The translations under genes were made by a program, and so were the position numbers. A stretch of 13,214 nt of DNA. Origin: an uncultured Erythrobacter sp. Its GTDB lineage: Bacteria; Pseudomonadota; Alphaproteobacteria; Sphingomonadales; Sphingomonadaceae. The notes under the pieces were generated by a model. The model was not told the origin of the DNA. It worked only from the letters and a program-made list of their open reading frames with translations, and ran no database searches. The stretch spans positions 1 to 13,214 of the forward strand of contig CAJXTZ010000060.1 of the NCBI GenBank assembly GCA_913061345.1, read 5' to 3'. Numbering within the stretch: the first letter of the stretch is position 1; every line of letters starts with the position of its first letter. Below are positions 6,772 to 13,214 of this stretch, in pieces.

Positions 6772-6801
6772 GAACGTGCCATAGCACGTTCGTTATGAAC
6801 G
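6772..6801. repeat. Overlapping alternative hairpins between hslO and the DUF3617-like gene
   Basis: GAACGTGC (6772-6779) pairs perfectly with GCACGTTC (6784-6791) around a 4-base loop. CGTTC (6787-6791) can instead pair with GAACG (6797-6801). The two stems exclude each other. No T-run follows in the minus direction. This may be the transcript end of hslO, a regulatory switch in the downstream leader, or a protein-binding dyad. Confidence 0.45.
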
Positions 6802-6830
6802 ACCAATTGCCCTTACTGCACGCCGAATGG

Positions 6831-7736
6831 CTAATCCTGAATCGGAAAGACCTTGGAGCAAAATGCGCAGTCGACAAGAATGATCCCATCGTCGTCGGCC
6901 ATATCGCGGCGCTCTTCCCTCGGGAAACGGGCCAGAACATCTTCGAAATGGGTCACCGTGCAACGGCATCCCTTGCTGAGGCGCATGCCCGGTGACACCA
7001 GAACCTTCTCCTCCTCGTGGTAGAGGCGCCAGACGATATCTTCCAGCGACAGGTCCGGTTCGACGAGTTCGTCATGACGAAGACTGTCGGCGAGGATGGA
7101 AACGTGTTCCCATTCCGGATGATCGAGCTCCACATGCAGTCGTTCACGGCCCTCTTCGCCCTCAGGCAGGTGCTGGACCAGTAGACCAGCTGCTACAGTC
7201 TGGCCCTGGCCCGAGCGTATCGCGGTCCGGATCAGTGTCGGGATTTGTTCGCTTTGCGCGAAATAGCTTTCGACGGCCTCCGACAGCGAGTCGCCCTCAA
7301 GTGGCACGATACCCTGATACCGCTTGCCGGCTTTCGCGATGTCGAAAGTAATCGCAAGGTGCGCCTTTCCGAACAGCGCGCCTAGCGAAGGATTGGCGCC
7401 TTCGGCTGCCATTTGCTCTTCGTCATGCTCAATATAGCCGCGGATTTCACCGTCGCGATAATCGCACACCAGCAAGCTGACGATCCCACCCTCGCCCTGC
7501 GCCTGCATGGTCAATTGATCGCCATCGCCCTTCAGCAGCCCGCCCATCAGCGTGGCCAGCACGAGCGCCTCGGCCAGTGCGTGCTTCAGCGCGGGGGCAT
7601 AATCATGGGCGGATAGAATATCTTCCAGCACGGGACCCAGACGAACGGCACGTCCACGCGAATCGCGCGACGGAATGGAAAAGCCCAGCAGTTCGTCCGA
7701 GAATGTTTCAGATCGGGTTTCGTTCATGCGCATCAT
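6831..7736 (-). CDS. hslO: Hsp33 family redox-regulated chaperone
   Basis: From the ATG at 7736 this is a 301-residue cytosolic holdase activated by oxidation. The C-terminal zinc redox switch is intact: CRC at 257-259 and CAFC at 290-293, the family's CxC...CxxC. The N-terminal body has the usual LVLATLMGGLLKGDGDQLTM and GEGGIVSLLVCDYR segments. The frame is open up to 7844, but the extra 36 residues overlap argF and look like shadow sequence. I chose 7736 because GGGGGAGG lies 8 bases upstream; the ATG at 7733 is nearly equivalent and the one at 7727 is less well placed. The stop of argF is 31 bases upstream, making hslO the third gene of an argD-argF-hslO unit, an arrangement I recall from other alphaproteobacteria. 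It has no signal peptide. Confidence 0.95.
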   Translation of the reverse strand: MMRMNETRSETFSDELLGFSIPSRDSRGRAVRLGPVLEDILSAHDYAPALKHALAEALVLATLMGGLLKGDGDQLTMQAQGEGGIVSLLVCDYRDGEIRGYIEHDEEQMAAEGANPSLGALFGKAHLAITFDIAKAGKRYQGIVPLEGDSLSEAVESYFAQSEQIPTLIRTAIRSGQGQTVAAGLLVQHLPEGEEGRERLHVELDHPEWEHVSILADSLRHDELVEPDLSLEDIVWRLYHEEEKVLVSPGMRLSKGCRCTVTHFEDVLARFPREERRDMADDDGIILVDCAFCSKVFPIQD

Positions 7737-7767
7737 ATGGTGCGCCTCCCCCGATTGTGAAGCGGGG

Positions 7768-8730
7768 CTATCCAAGCTTGCCGAAACACCACAACAGGAT
7801 GGATTTTTGCGCGTGTATGCGGTTCTCCGCCTCGTCGAAGACAACGGACTGCCGCCCCTCGAAGACTTCCGCGCTCACTTCGTCTCCAACATGGGCAGGC
7901 AGGCAATGGAGGAAGATCGCATCGGATTTCGCCCGCGCCATTAACGCCTGATCAACTCGGAACGGTTCCATTGCCGCAAGCTTTTCCTTTGCCTGGGTCT
8001 GGCCCATCGAAACCCAGGTGTCCGTCACCAGCACGTCAGCCTTCGACGCAGCTGCCGTAGCGTCGCTCGTCAACGTTATCGTGCAACCGGCCTCGCGCGC
8101 CATCTGGACGAAATGGGCGTCCGGCTCGAATCCCGCAGGCGTTGCGACGCGCACATTGAACTTCATCAGGGCAGCCGCCTCCAGAATGGAATGCAGCACG
8201 TTGTTGCCATCCCCGAACCAGGCGACTTCAAGGCCGGGCAGGGCCTTGCGATGTTCGATCATGGTCAGCAGGTCGGCCACGATTTGGCAAGGATGCGAAC
8301 GATCGGTCAGACCATTGATTACCGGCACATGCGCATAATGCGCCATTTCCTCGATCTTGGCGTGATCATCCGTGCGCACCATGATCGCATCCGCCATTCG
8401 GCTAAGGACGCGAGCGGTATCGGCTACTGATTCGCCTCGGCCCAGCTGCGTAGTTCCCGAATCGAGAATCAACGCGCGACCGCCGAGCTGACGCATGGCA
8501 ATGTCGAAGCTCACACGGGTGCGGGTGGAGCTTTTTCCAAAGACCATGGCCAGCATGTGGCCGGCTAGCGGCTGATCGATATCGGGCTTGCCCTTGGGCC
8601 AGCCACGACGCGCGGTCTTGCGATCCTGCGCGTCGTTTATCATCGCGGCGATGGCATTTCCGCCAGCGTCCGAAAGATCGAGGAAGCTGCGCACGACCGG
8701 TGCGATCTCGAGGGGGGGCGTCTCGCTCAT
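7768..8730 (-). CDS. argF: Ornithine carbamoyltransferase
   Basis: This 320-residue enzyme makes citrulline from ornithine and carbamoyl phosphate in arginine biosynthesis. Carbamoyl-phosphate binding motifs are SSTRTR at 67-72 and HPCQ at 146-149. Ornithine-side motifs are the FGDGNN region at 172-177 and SMG at 241-243. The catalytic HCLPA is at 275-279. These assign it to OTCase rather than aspartate or acetylornithine carbamoyltransferase. The ATG overlaps the argD stop by 4 bases (ATGA), giving coupled translation with the preceding enzyme of the pathway, and hslO follows after 31 bases. Length and motifs are those of a standard anabolic ArgF. The N-terminal 12 residues before FLDL vary in the family. 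I see no sign of damage. Confidence 0.97.
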   Translation of the reverse strand: MSETPPLEIAPVVRSFLDLSDAGGNAIAAMINDAQDRKTARRGWPKGKPDIDQPLAGHMLAMVFGKSSTRTRVSFDIAMRQLGGRALILDSGTTQLGRGESVADTARVLSRMADAIMVRTDDHAKIEEMAHYAHVPVINGLTDRSHPCQIVADLLTMIEHRKALPGLEVAWFGDGNNVLHSILEAAALMKFNVRVATPAGFEPDAHFVQMAREAGCTITLTSDATAAASKADVLVTDTWVSMGQTQAKEKLAAMEPFRVDQALMARAKSDAIFLHCLPAHVGDEVSAEVFEGRQSVVFDEAENRIHAQKSILLWCFGKLG

Positions 8731-9917
8731 GCTTCGGCTGGAACCTCGTAATCGGCGGCACCGGCCGAGAGTTTCTCAATGAATTCGTCCATCTCTGCGT
8801 CCCCGATAACGAGAGGCGGCAGCAAACGCAGCGTGGAATCGCCTGCCGCCACGGTCAGCAACTGGTGATGATCGCGCAGGTGCTGCATGAACGGCCTCGG
8901 CTCCGCCTTCATCTTGATGCCCAGCATCAGACCCATTCCGCGCACGCTATCGAACAGGTTCGGATAATTGCCGATGAACTGTTCCAGTCGCGCACGAAGG
9001 CGTTCGCCCTTGGCGCGCACTTCGGCCAGAAATTCGTCGTTCGCCACTGCGTCCATTACGGCCGTGCCCGCTGCCATTGCCATCGGATTACCGCCGTAGG
9101 TGGAGCCATGGGTACCGAAGACCATGCCGCGCGCGGCCTTCTCCGTGGCAAGGCAGGCGCCGAGAGGAAACCCGCCGCCTATACCCTTGGCCGTGGCCAT
9201 CACATCGGGTTCGATCCCGAATTGCTCGTAAGCATAGAGCGTACCTGTCCGGGCAACGCCGCACTGAACCTCGTCCAGCACCAGCATCAGGTCGTGTTCG
9301 TCAGCCAGCTTGCGCAGGCCCTGCATGAATTCCCGGGATGCGACGCGAATACCGCCCTCGCCCTGCACAGGCTCGACCAGGAAGCCAGCGGTGTTGGGGC
9401 CGACGGCTTCCTTTACGCCCTCCAGATCGTCAAAATCCACGTATTTGAAGCCGGACAGCAAGGGGTTGAAACCCTTGTGCATTTTTTCCTGATTCGATGC
9501 GCTGATCGTGGCCATCGTGCGCCCATGGAAGGCGTTCTTGAATGTGATCAGTTCGTATTTCTCATCGTTGCCGACGTGCTGGTGATAGGCGCGCGCCACC
9601 TTGATCGCCGTTTCCACCGCTTCGGCACCGGAGTTGGTGAAGAAGACCGTATCAGCAAAGGTCTTGTCCACCAGCCTCTGCGCAAGTGCCTCCCCCTGGG
9701 GGCTGCCATAGAGGTTGGAGACGTGCATCAGCCTCGCCGCCTGGTCTTGAATCGCGCCGATCAGTCCTTCGTGCGAATGGCCGAGAAGATTGACCGCGAT
9801 GCCTGCGGCGAAATCGAGATAACGGGTGCCGTCCTCGTCAATCAGGTGGCAGTGGTCGCCCTCTACGGGTCGCACATCGCACCGTGGATATACGGGCATT
9901 AGCGGTGTAATCGACAT
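8727..9917 (-). CDS. argD: Acetylornithine/succinyldiaminopimelate aminotransferase family
   Basis: From the ATG at 9917 this is a 396-residue class III PLP aminotransferase that converts N-acetylglutamate semialdehyde to N-acetylornithine. FTNSGAEA at 93-100 binds the cofactor phosphate, DEVQ at 215-218 holds the pyridine-ring aspartate, and K244 in TAKGIGGG is the Schiff-base lysine. The frame is open to 9989, but the extra 24 residues would be read across a terminator hairpin with a T-run, and family members begin near [12 protein letters not shown], so I reject the long start. AAGGA lies 10 bases before the chosen ATG. The stop overlaps argF. The lysine-pathway activity of ArgD homologues (DapC) is possible but cannot be judged here. 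Pathway role is well supported by the argF neighbour. Confidence 0.96.
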   Translation of the reverse strand: MSITPLMPVYPRCDVRPVEGDHCHLIDEDGTRYLDFAAGIAVNLLGHSHEGLIGAIQDQAARLMHVSNLYGSPQGEALAQRLVDKTFADTVFFTNSGAEAVETAIKVARAYHQHVGNDEKYELITFKNAFHGRTMATISASNQEKMHKGFNPLLSGFKYVDFDDLEGVKEAVGPNTAGFLVEPVQGEGGIRVASREFMQGLRKLADEHDLMLVLDEVQCGVARTGTLYAYEQFGIEPDVMATAKGIGGGFPLGACLATEKAARGMVFGTHGSTYGGNPMAMAAGTAVMDAVANDEFLAEVRAKGERLRARLEQFIGNYPNLFDSVRGMGLMLGIKMKAEPRPFMQHLRDHHQLLTVAAGDSTLRLLPPLVIGDAEMDEFIEKLSAGAADYEVPAEA

Positions 9918-9951
9918 GATGGATGCGTCCTTGATGAAATCGTGAAAACTG

Positions 9952-9975
9952 AAAAAAGCGGCCTCGCGGGACCGC
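9952..9975 (-). terminator. Rho-independent terminator between the csp gene and argD
   Basis: On the minus strand GCGGTC pairs with GGCCGC (6 bp with one T-G wobble, 6-base loop) and is followed at once by TTTTTT. It lies downstream of the cold-shock gene and 35 bases before the argD start. It most simply ends the csp transcript; an attenuator role in an argD leader is the alternative. Confidence 0.7.
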
Positions 9976-10001
9976 CAATACGTTTCCATCTAGGAGGGTG
10001 G

Positions 10002-10031
10002 TGGCGGCCGGTCAAACATGCTCGGCCGCCA
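10002..10031. repeat. GC-rich inverted repeat downstream of the csp gene
   Basis: TGGCGGCCG (10002-10010) and CGGCCGCCA (10023-10031) form a 9-bp perfect stem with a 12-base loop. It starts 25 bases past the csp stop and has no T-run of its own. It probably acts with the hairpin at 9952-9975 as a double 3' structure that stabilises or ends the csp mRNA. Confidence 0.55.
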
Positions 10032-10056
10032 TGACCTTAGTTACCTTATCGGGCGT

Positions 10057-10800
10057 TCAGCCCTGTACCGGCACCAGATTGACGGCCGAATATTTCCCCC
10101 GTCGATCAACTTCGAGGTCGAATTCGAATCGGTCGCCTTCGGCGATACCCTGTATACCGGAACGTTCGACAGCGCTGATATGGACAAAAGCATCGTCCTT
10201 GCCATCGTCGCGCGTGATGAAACCGAAGCCCTTCATGGTGTTGAAAAACTTGACCGTGCCCACGGCCTTTTCACCCGTCAGCTCGCGCTGGGGTGCCTTG
10301 GCAGGCGCTTCGATCACATCGCCGACCACCTGAATATCGGCGGCGGAAACCTTGCCCCCGCGATCAACCAGATTGAACTGCAGTTCCTGCCCTTCGGCAA
10401 GACCTTCCAGCCCGGCGCGTTCGACCTGGCTGATGTGCACGAATACATCCTCGCCGCCTTCATCGCGCTGAATGAAGCCAAAGCCCTTCTGCGCATTGAA
10501 GAATTTTACCTTGCCTTGGCCTGCGCCAACGACCTGCGCAGGCATTCCGCCACCGCCGCCGCCAGCACCGCCACGCGGTCCGCCGCGGCCACCGCCGCCG
10601 CCAAAGCCGCCGCTGCCACCACGGTCATCGTTGAAGCGGCCGCCGCCGCCGCCACCGAAACCGCCACGGTCGTTGCCGCCATCGCGCCATCCGCCGCTAT
10701 CCATGGGCGGAGAACCGTCCATGAAGGGATCGAACCCTTCTTCACCAATATTGTCCCGCTTGTCACGTCCCCGACCGCGACGTCCTCGATCATAACCCAT
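10057..10800 (-). CDS. Two-domain cold-shock protein with Gly/Arg-rich N-terminus
   Basis: This 247-residue protein binds single-stranded nucleic acid. Two cold-shock domains lie at about 94-160 (GKVKFFN, RNP1 KGFGFI 105-110, RNP2 VFVHI 119-123) and 178-246 (GTVKFFN, RNP1 KGFGFI 190-195, RNP2 AFVHI 204-208). They are joined by an Ala/Pro linker (IEAPAKAPQRE). Double cold-shock domains are known from alphaproteobacteria, but residues 1-85 are unusual: basic RGRRGRGRDK, then an acidic patch, then long glycine runs broken by R, F, D and N, a low-complexity RGG-like segment likely to be disordered. The ATG at 10800 has no close ribosome-binding site (AAGG lies 13 bases away). Starting at M86 (10545) would give an ordinary domain-only protein, so the N-terminal length deserves proof. 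It is transcribed alone, divergent from the 11047 gene. Confidence 0.85.
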   Translation of the reverse strand: MGYDRGRRGRGRDKRDNIGEEGFDPFMDGSPPMDSGGWRDGGNDRGGFGGGGGGRFNDDRGGSGGFGGGGGRGGPRGGAGGGGGGMPAQVVGAGQGKVKFFNAQKGFGFIQRDEGGEDVFVHISQVERAGLEGLAEGQELQFNLVDRGGKVSAADIQVVGDVIEAPAKAPQRELTGEKAVGTVKFFNTMKGFGFITRDDGKDDAFVHISAVERSGIQGIAEGDRFEFDLEVDRRGKYSAVNLVPVQG

Positions 10801-11046
10801 GAATTCGTAAAACCTTCATTCCCGCCCTGAAACACCAGCTGCCGACTCGAGCGACATTCTCCGCAGCCGGAAATGACGGACTTTCCCCGCCACTTCGGGC
10901 AAGGTTTATAACGTAGAAAGCCGCCCGACGCGAATGATTTAAGATTACAGCGTCATGACAGTTTGCGAAGCTTCCGGACTTGCGCCATTGAACGCCAAGT
11001 TTTTCTGGCAAGAAGGACGCTATTTCAAGGACAGGATGAAAGCCCG
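10801..11046. promoter_or_regulatory. Divergent intergenic region between csp and the DUF442 gene
   Basis: These 246 bases must carry the promoters of both outward genes. The stretch from 10900 to 10960 is AT-richer than its surroundings and includes TTATAA (minus strand, near 10906-10911), a candidate -10 for csp. That would leave a leader of about 100 bases, as is usual for cold-shock mRNAs. I cannot pick -35 boxes with confidence. Confidence 0.35.
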
Positions 11047-11487
11047 ATGAGTGATTTTCGCAAGCTGACTGAGTCGATGTGGGCCAGCCCGCAGATTTCC
11101 GCGCAAGATGTTGCCGAAGCAGCTGAGCAAGGCGTCTCCCTGCTGATCAACAACCGTCCCGACGGCGAGGAAGAGGGCCAGCCGCCCGGTAATGAGATCG
11201 CCGCTGCTGCCAGCGCCAACGGGATTGACTATGTCGCCATCCCTGTAGGCCACGCCGGATTTGGCGATGCGCAGGTCCAGGCCATGGTCGATGCACTGGA
11301 CAAGGTGGACGGCAAGGTCCTGGCCTATTGCCGCTCGGGCACCCGCTCTACCTTCCTTTGGGCGTTGGCACAGGCCAATCGCGGGGAAGACCCTGCGCAT
11401 CTGACACGTGCCGCGCAGGCTGCTGGATACGATATCAGTCCCATCGCTCCCACACTGGAGATGCTGGCCACAAAGGCCCACGACTGA
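11047..11487 (+). CDS. DUF442 / TIGR01244 family phosphatase-like protein
   Basis: This 146-residue protein has the fold shared by dual-specificity phosphatases and the DUF442 domain found fused to beta-lactamase-like persulfide dioxygenases (Blh). The active-site loop AYCRSGTRS carries C95 and R100. LLINNRPDGEEEGQP at 32-46 is the family's other conserved stretch. TIGR01244 members are named sulfurtransferase-like or phosphatase-like; the substrate is unknown. The open frame starts at 10963, but those 28 residues do not look like family sequence and the family start is MSDFRKLTE, with AGGA 10 bases before the ATG at 11047. Here the domain stands alone, without the metallo-hydrolase partner. 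The next gene begins 4 bases after the stop, so the three genes to 12804 form one operon. No signal peptide. Confidence 0.88.
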   Translation: MSDFRKLTESMWASPQISAQDVAEAAEQGVSLLINNRPDGEEEGQPPGNEIAAAASANGIDYVAIPVGHAGFGDAQVQAMVDALDKVDGKVLAYCRSGTRSTFLWALAQANRGEDPAHLTRAAQAAGYDISPIAPTLEMLATKAHD

Positions 11488-11491
11488 CGCG

Positions 11492-11908
11492 ATGGATGGC
11501 GCAGTGCCGCAGTTCCTCGGATCGCTGCTCGCGGTGGCCGCACTCGTCGCGCTGACGTATATCCTGGGATTTCGCCAGGCGGGCAAGCTGGAGAGCGAGG
11601 CAGAGGCAAGAGAGCTATTCCGGCTTGCGCCCGGCGGGTTCGAGCCAGAAGAGCTGGGGCTCGATTCTGATGGCGGGGCCGCCATAGCGCGCGATGAGCA
11701 GGATCGGATCGCCGTGTTGGTTCCGCATGGCAACCAGTTCGTCGTCCGCCCCGTAAAAGGGGGAGCGACGATTATCGCGCAAGAGGGCAAACTGCTGATT
11801 GCCGACATGCCCGGATTACGGCTGCATCTGGGTGATCGTGCCCCGCACTGGGATGGGGCCAGAGCGAAGGGCTGGGCCGCTACTGACAGTAATGCTAATA
11901 GGGGCTGA
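11492..11908 (+). CDS. Single-pass membrane protein of unknown function
   Basis: This 138-residue protein is not one I recognise. The ATG at 11492 lies 4 bases after the previous stop and its own TGA overlaps the next ATG by one base (TGATG), so translation is coupled on both sides; the longer frame from 11408 overlaps the previous gene and is rejected. Residues about 7-27 (QFLGSLLAVAALVALTYILGF) form one transmembrane helix. A short charged helix (KLESEAEARELFRL) follows, then a beta-rich soluble domain of about 90 residues with repeated hydrophobic-glycine turns (IAVLVPHGNQFVVRPVKGG, GKLLIADMPGLRLHLGD), likely a small beta sandwich or barrel. The soluble part is probably cytoplasmic by the positive-inside rule (FRQAGK after the helix). 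Position suggests it serves the desaturase-like enzyme downstream, but this is inference from layout only. Confidence 0.75.
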   Translation: MDGAVPQFLGSLLAVAALVALTYILGFRQAGKLESEAEARELFRLAPGGFEPEELGLDSDGGAAIARDEQDRIAVLVPHGNQFVVRPVKGGATIIAQEGKLLIADMPGLRLHLGDRAPHWDGARAKGWAATDSNANRG

Positions 11909-12804
11909 TGCCATTCGATCCCGTCGCCTATGCCATCCCGGTTTTCGTCGCGATGATACTGGGGGAATTGATCTGGAACCGCCGGAAAGGCGCGGGCCAT
12001 GCCTATGAATGGCGCGATACCGGCACGTCGCTGGCGATCGGCCTCGGCAGTACCATAGCAGGGGCGGCGACCGGGGGGCTGACGGTCGCGATGCTGGTGT
12101 GGGCACACGATGTTGCATCGCTGTCCATCGGCTGGGCGTGGTGGGCATGGCCGCTGTGCTTCGTACTGGACGATCTGGCCTATTATGTCTTTCACCGCAG
12201 CGCCCACCGCGTCCGCTGGTTCTGGGCGAGCCACGTGAACCACCATTCCAGCCAGCACTACAACCTTTCCACCGCCCTGCGACAAAGCTGGACCGGATTT
12301 TTCGCCCTATCCTTCATCTTCCGTCTGCCGCTGGCGCTTGCCGGGTTCGCGCCCGGCATGATCCTTGTCTGTGCAGGGCTGAACCTCATCTATCAGTTCT
12401 GGATACACACGGAGGTGGTGAAACGCCTGCCGCGTTGGTTCGAAGCGGTGATGAACACGCCTTCGCACCACCGCGTGCATCATGCCGTGAACGCGCGCTA
12501 CCTCGACCGAAACTATGCCGGGACCTTCATCGTATGGGACAGGATGTTCGGCACCTTCACCGCCGAAGATAACGAAGACCGCATCCGCTATGGCATCGTC
12601 AGCCAATTGGGCACGTTCAACCTGGCCTATGCCGTGTTCCATGAATGGATGGGCATAGCGCGCGACATTTGGCACGCGCCATGGCCGCACAAATTGTCCT
12701 ACCTGTGGCGCCAGCCTGGATGGAGCCATGACGGCAGCCGGGAAACCTCCGGCATGATCCGCCAGCGCTGGCAGCGTTCCCGAGCTTCGCAAGACAAGCA
12801 GTAA
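11908..12804 (+). CDS. Fatty acid hydroxylase / sterol desaturase superfamily membrane enzyme
   Basis: This 298-residue integral membrane di-iron enzyme has the superfamily's histidine clusters: HRSAH (H96, H100), HVNHH (H109, H112, H113), H167 in QFWIHTE, and SHHRVHH (H187, H188, H191, H192). Hydrophobic stretches at about 7-21, 41-66, 75-95 and 129-166 are the membrane segments, leaving the histidines on the cytoplasmic face. Substrates in this superfamily range from sterols and carotenoids to fatty acids and ether lipids. Nothing here fixes the substrate, and the histidine pattern differs from the CrtZ carotenoid hydroxylases in my judgement. It is the last gene of a three-gene unit and is followed by a strong hairpin. 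The tail after 270 is basic and hydrophilic. Complete, with no anomalies. Confidence 0.92.
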   Translation: MPFDPVAYAIPVFVAMILGELIWNRRKGAGHAYEWRDTGTSLAIGLGSTIAGAATGGLTVAMLVWAHDVASLSIGWAWWAWPLCFVLDDLAYYVFHRSAHRVRWFWASHVNHHSSQHYNLSTALRQSWTGFFALSFIFRLPLALAGFAPGMILVCAGLNLIYQFWIHTEVVKRLPRWFEAVMNTPSHHRVHHAVNARYLDRNYAGTFIVWDRMFGTFTAEDNEDRIRYGIVSQLGTFNLAYAVFHEWMGIARDIWHAPWPHKLSYLWRQPGWSHDGSRETSGMIRQRWQRSRASQDKQ

Positions 12805-12816
12805 CCAGCCACGAAA

Positions 12817-12848
12817 AAGGGGCCGGAAGATTGCTCCCCCGGCCCCTT
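12817..12848. terminator. Bidirectional terminator between the desaturase and OmpA-family genes
   Basis: AAGGGGCCGG (12817-12826) and CCGGCCCCTT (12839-12848) form a 10-bp perfect stem with a 12-base loop, 12 bases after the desaturase stop. On the minus strand it runs directly into a T-run (complement of 12814-12818), so it is a good Rho-independent terminator for the OmpA-family gene. On the plus strand only short T-rich sequence follows. Confidence 0.85.
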
Positions 12849-12885
12849 GTCTATTCGATCTTTCAATTCGATCCGTGTGGATCGC

Positions 12886-13167
12886 TTACATGCCCGAACC
12901 CGGACCGTAAGTGATTTCCACGCGGCGGTTCTGCAGCTCGCGCACACCGTCTGCAGTGTCGACACGTGGCTGGGTTTCACCGAAGCCTTCGCTGGTTATG
13001 CGCGACGCCGGAATGCCGCGACCGGTGAGATAGTTCTCGACCGATTCGTTGCGACGTTCCGCCAGGCCTTCGTTGTAGGCCATGGTGCCCGAACGGTCGG
13101 TATGACCGGCCAGCATGATGGCAGCCGTGCCGCAATCGCCATAGGCGGTGATGGCACTGTTCAGCAC
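12886..13167 (-). CDS. OmpA-family C-terminal (peptidoglycan-binding) domain, 5' end lost
   Basis: Ninety-three codons of the C-terminus remain. They read as the OmpA C-terminal domain: LAGHTDRSG with the conserved aspartate, then a YNEGLAERRNESVENYL helix, GIPASRI, SEGFGETQP and a final QNRRVEITYG with the conserved arginine. Both aspartate and arginine bind meso-diaminopimelate in peptidoglycan, so the protein anchors the outer membrane to the wall. The signal peptide and N-terminal part are absent because adapter sequence begins at 13168. A GTG at 13182 would appear to start the frame, but its first five codons are transposase-end sequence and not part of the gene. A possible full protein is an OmpA/Pal-type lipoprotein or porin; the remaining part cannot tell. 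A strong terminator follows at 12817-12848. Confidence 0.93.
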   Translation of the reverse strand: MLNSAITAYGDCGTAAIMLAGHTDRSGTMAYNEGLAERRNESVENYLTGRGIPASRITSEGFGETQPRVDTADGVRELQNRRVEITYGPGSGM

Positions 13168-13214
13168 CTGTCTCTTATACACATCTGACGCTGCCGACGA
13201 AGAGGATAGTGTAG
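13168..13214. other. Illumina Nextera adapter carried into the assembly
   Basis: Positions 13168-13186 are the 19-base Tn5 mosaic end CTGTCTCTTATACACATCT. GACGCTGCCGACGA (13187-13200) is the Nextera i5-side adapter, AGAGGATA (13201-13208) equals the reverse complement of index N/S503 (TATCCTCT), and GTGTAG begins the reverse complement of the P5 primer. This is library DNA, not genome. Confidence 0.98.

Noticed and set aside
7737..7844. The upstream start of hslO, adding 36 residues.
   Set aside because: It overlaps the argF coding region, and a strong GGGGGAGG site serves the ATG at 7736.
8700..9902. A 400-codon plus-strand open frame antisense to argD.
   Set aside because: It lies opposite the clear, motif-complete argD gene; long antisense frames are expected in high-GC coding DNA and the product resembles no family I know.
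9918..9989. The upstream start of argD, adding 24 residues.
   Set aside because: It would be translated through a T-run terminator hairpin, and family members begin near the ATG at 9917; kept only as a possible leader peptide.
10545..10720. Repetitive GCC/CCG triplet-rich tract that could be taken for a DNA repeat element.
   Set aside because: It is the reverse complement of glycine codons in the low-complexity N-terminus of the cold-shock protein.
11020..12285. A 421-codon minus-strand open frame across the DUF442, membrane protein and desaturase genes.
   Set aside because: It spans three real coupled genes on the other strand, and its Pro/Ser/Arg/Cys-rich product looks like a codon shadow.
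13168..13182. A GTG start for the OmpA-family gene.
   Set aside because: These bases are Tn5 mosaic-end adapter, not genomic sequence.
1..13214. CRISPR arrays, tRNA or rRNA genes, complete insertion sequences.
   Set aside because: Reading both strands I saw no regularly spaced direct repeats, no tRNA-like cloverleaf segments and no transposase or integrase gene.

Overview
The window looks like a draft contig from an alphaproteobacterium of the order Sphingomonadales, most likely family Erythrobacteraceae. I infer this from overall protein character, high GC, the argD-argF-hslO order and the tail end of an RcGTA-type gene transfer agent cluster. The taxon is inferred from remembered family resemblance, not from a search. 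The right end is not genomic: positions 13168-13214 are Illumina Nextera adapter, so the contig runs into library sequence inside an OmpA-family gene.

Left end (1 to about 985): a lower-GC stretch with one leftward gene, cut by the window edge, encoding a KilA-N domain protein of the kind found in phages and prophages. It abuts a short remnant (about 985-1083) of the C-terminus of the GTA distal tail gene (gp12 family). Either a mobile element has broken the GTA cluster or two unrelated fragments were joined in assembly.

GTA tail end (985-4963, + strand): gp12 remnant, gp13 hub (five cysteines, four of them probable Fe-S ligands), gp14 NlpC/P60 peptidase, a short gp15 'megatron' (726 aa) and a DUF2793 protein. 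These genes overlap or nearly touch and form one transcription unit. The head, portal and tail-tube genes that should precede gp12 are absent from the window. A Cu/Zn superoxide dismutase gene (sodC) follows on the same strand.

Central block (5580-10800, - strand): reading right to left, a two-domain cold-shock protein with a Gly/Arg-rich N-terminus, a terminator, then argD-argF-hslO as a tightly packed operon (arginine synthesis plus the redox chaperone Hsp33), a small secreted DUF3617-like protein and queC (7-deazaguanine synthesis).

Right block (11047-12804, + strand): three tightly coupled genes encoding a DUF442/TIGR01244 phosphatase-like protein, a single-pass membrane protein of unknown function, and a fatty acid hydroxylase/sterol desaturase-family membrane enzyme. 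A strong hairpin lies between this unit and the convergent, truncated OmpA-family gene.

Most of the window is ordinary housekeeping sequence. The item most worth following is the KilA-N gene joined to a broken GTA cluster, with the caveat that the uncleaned adapter at the other end shows this assembly needs checking.
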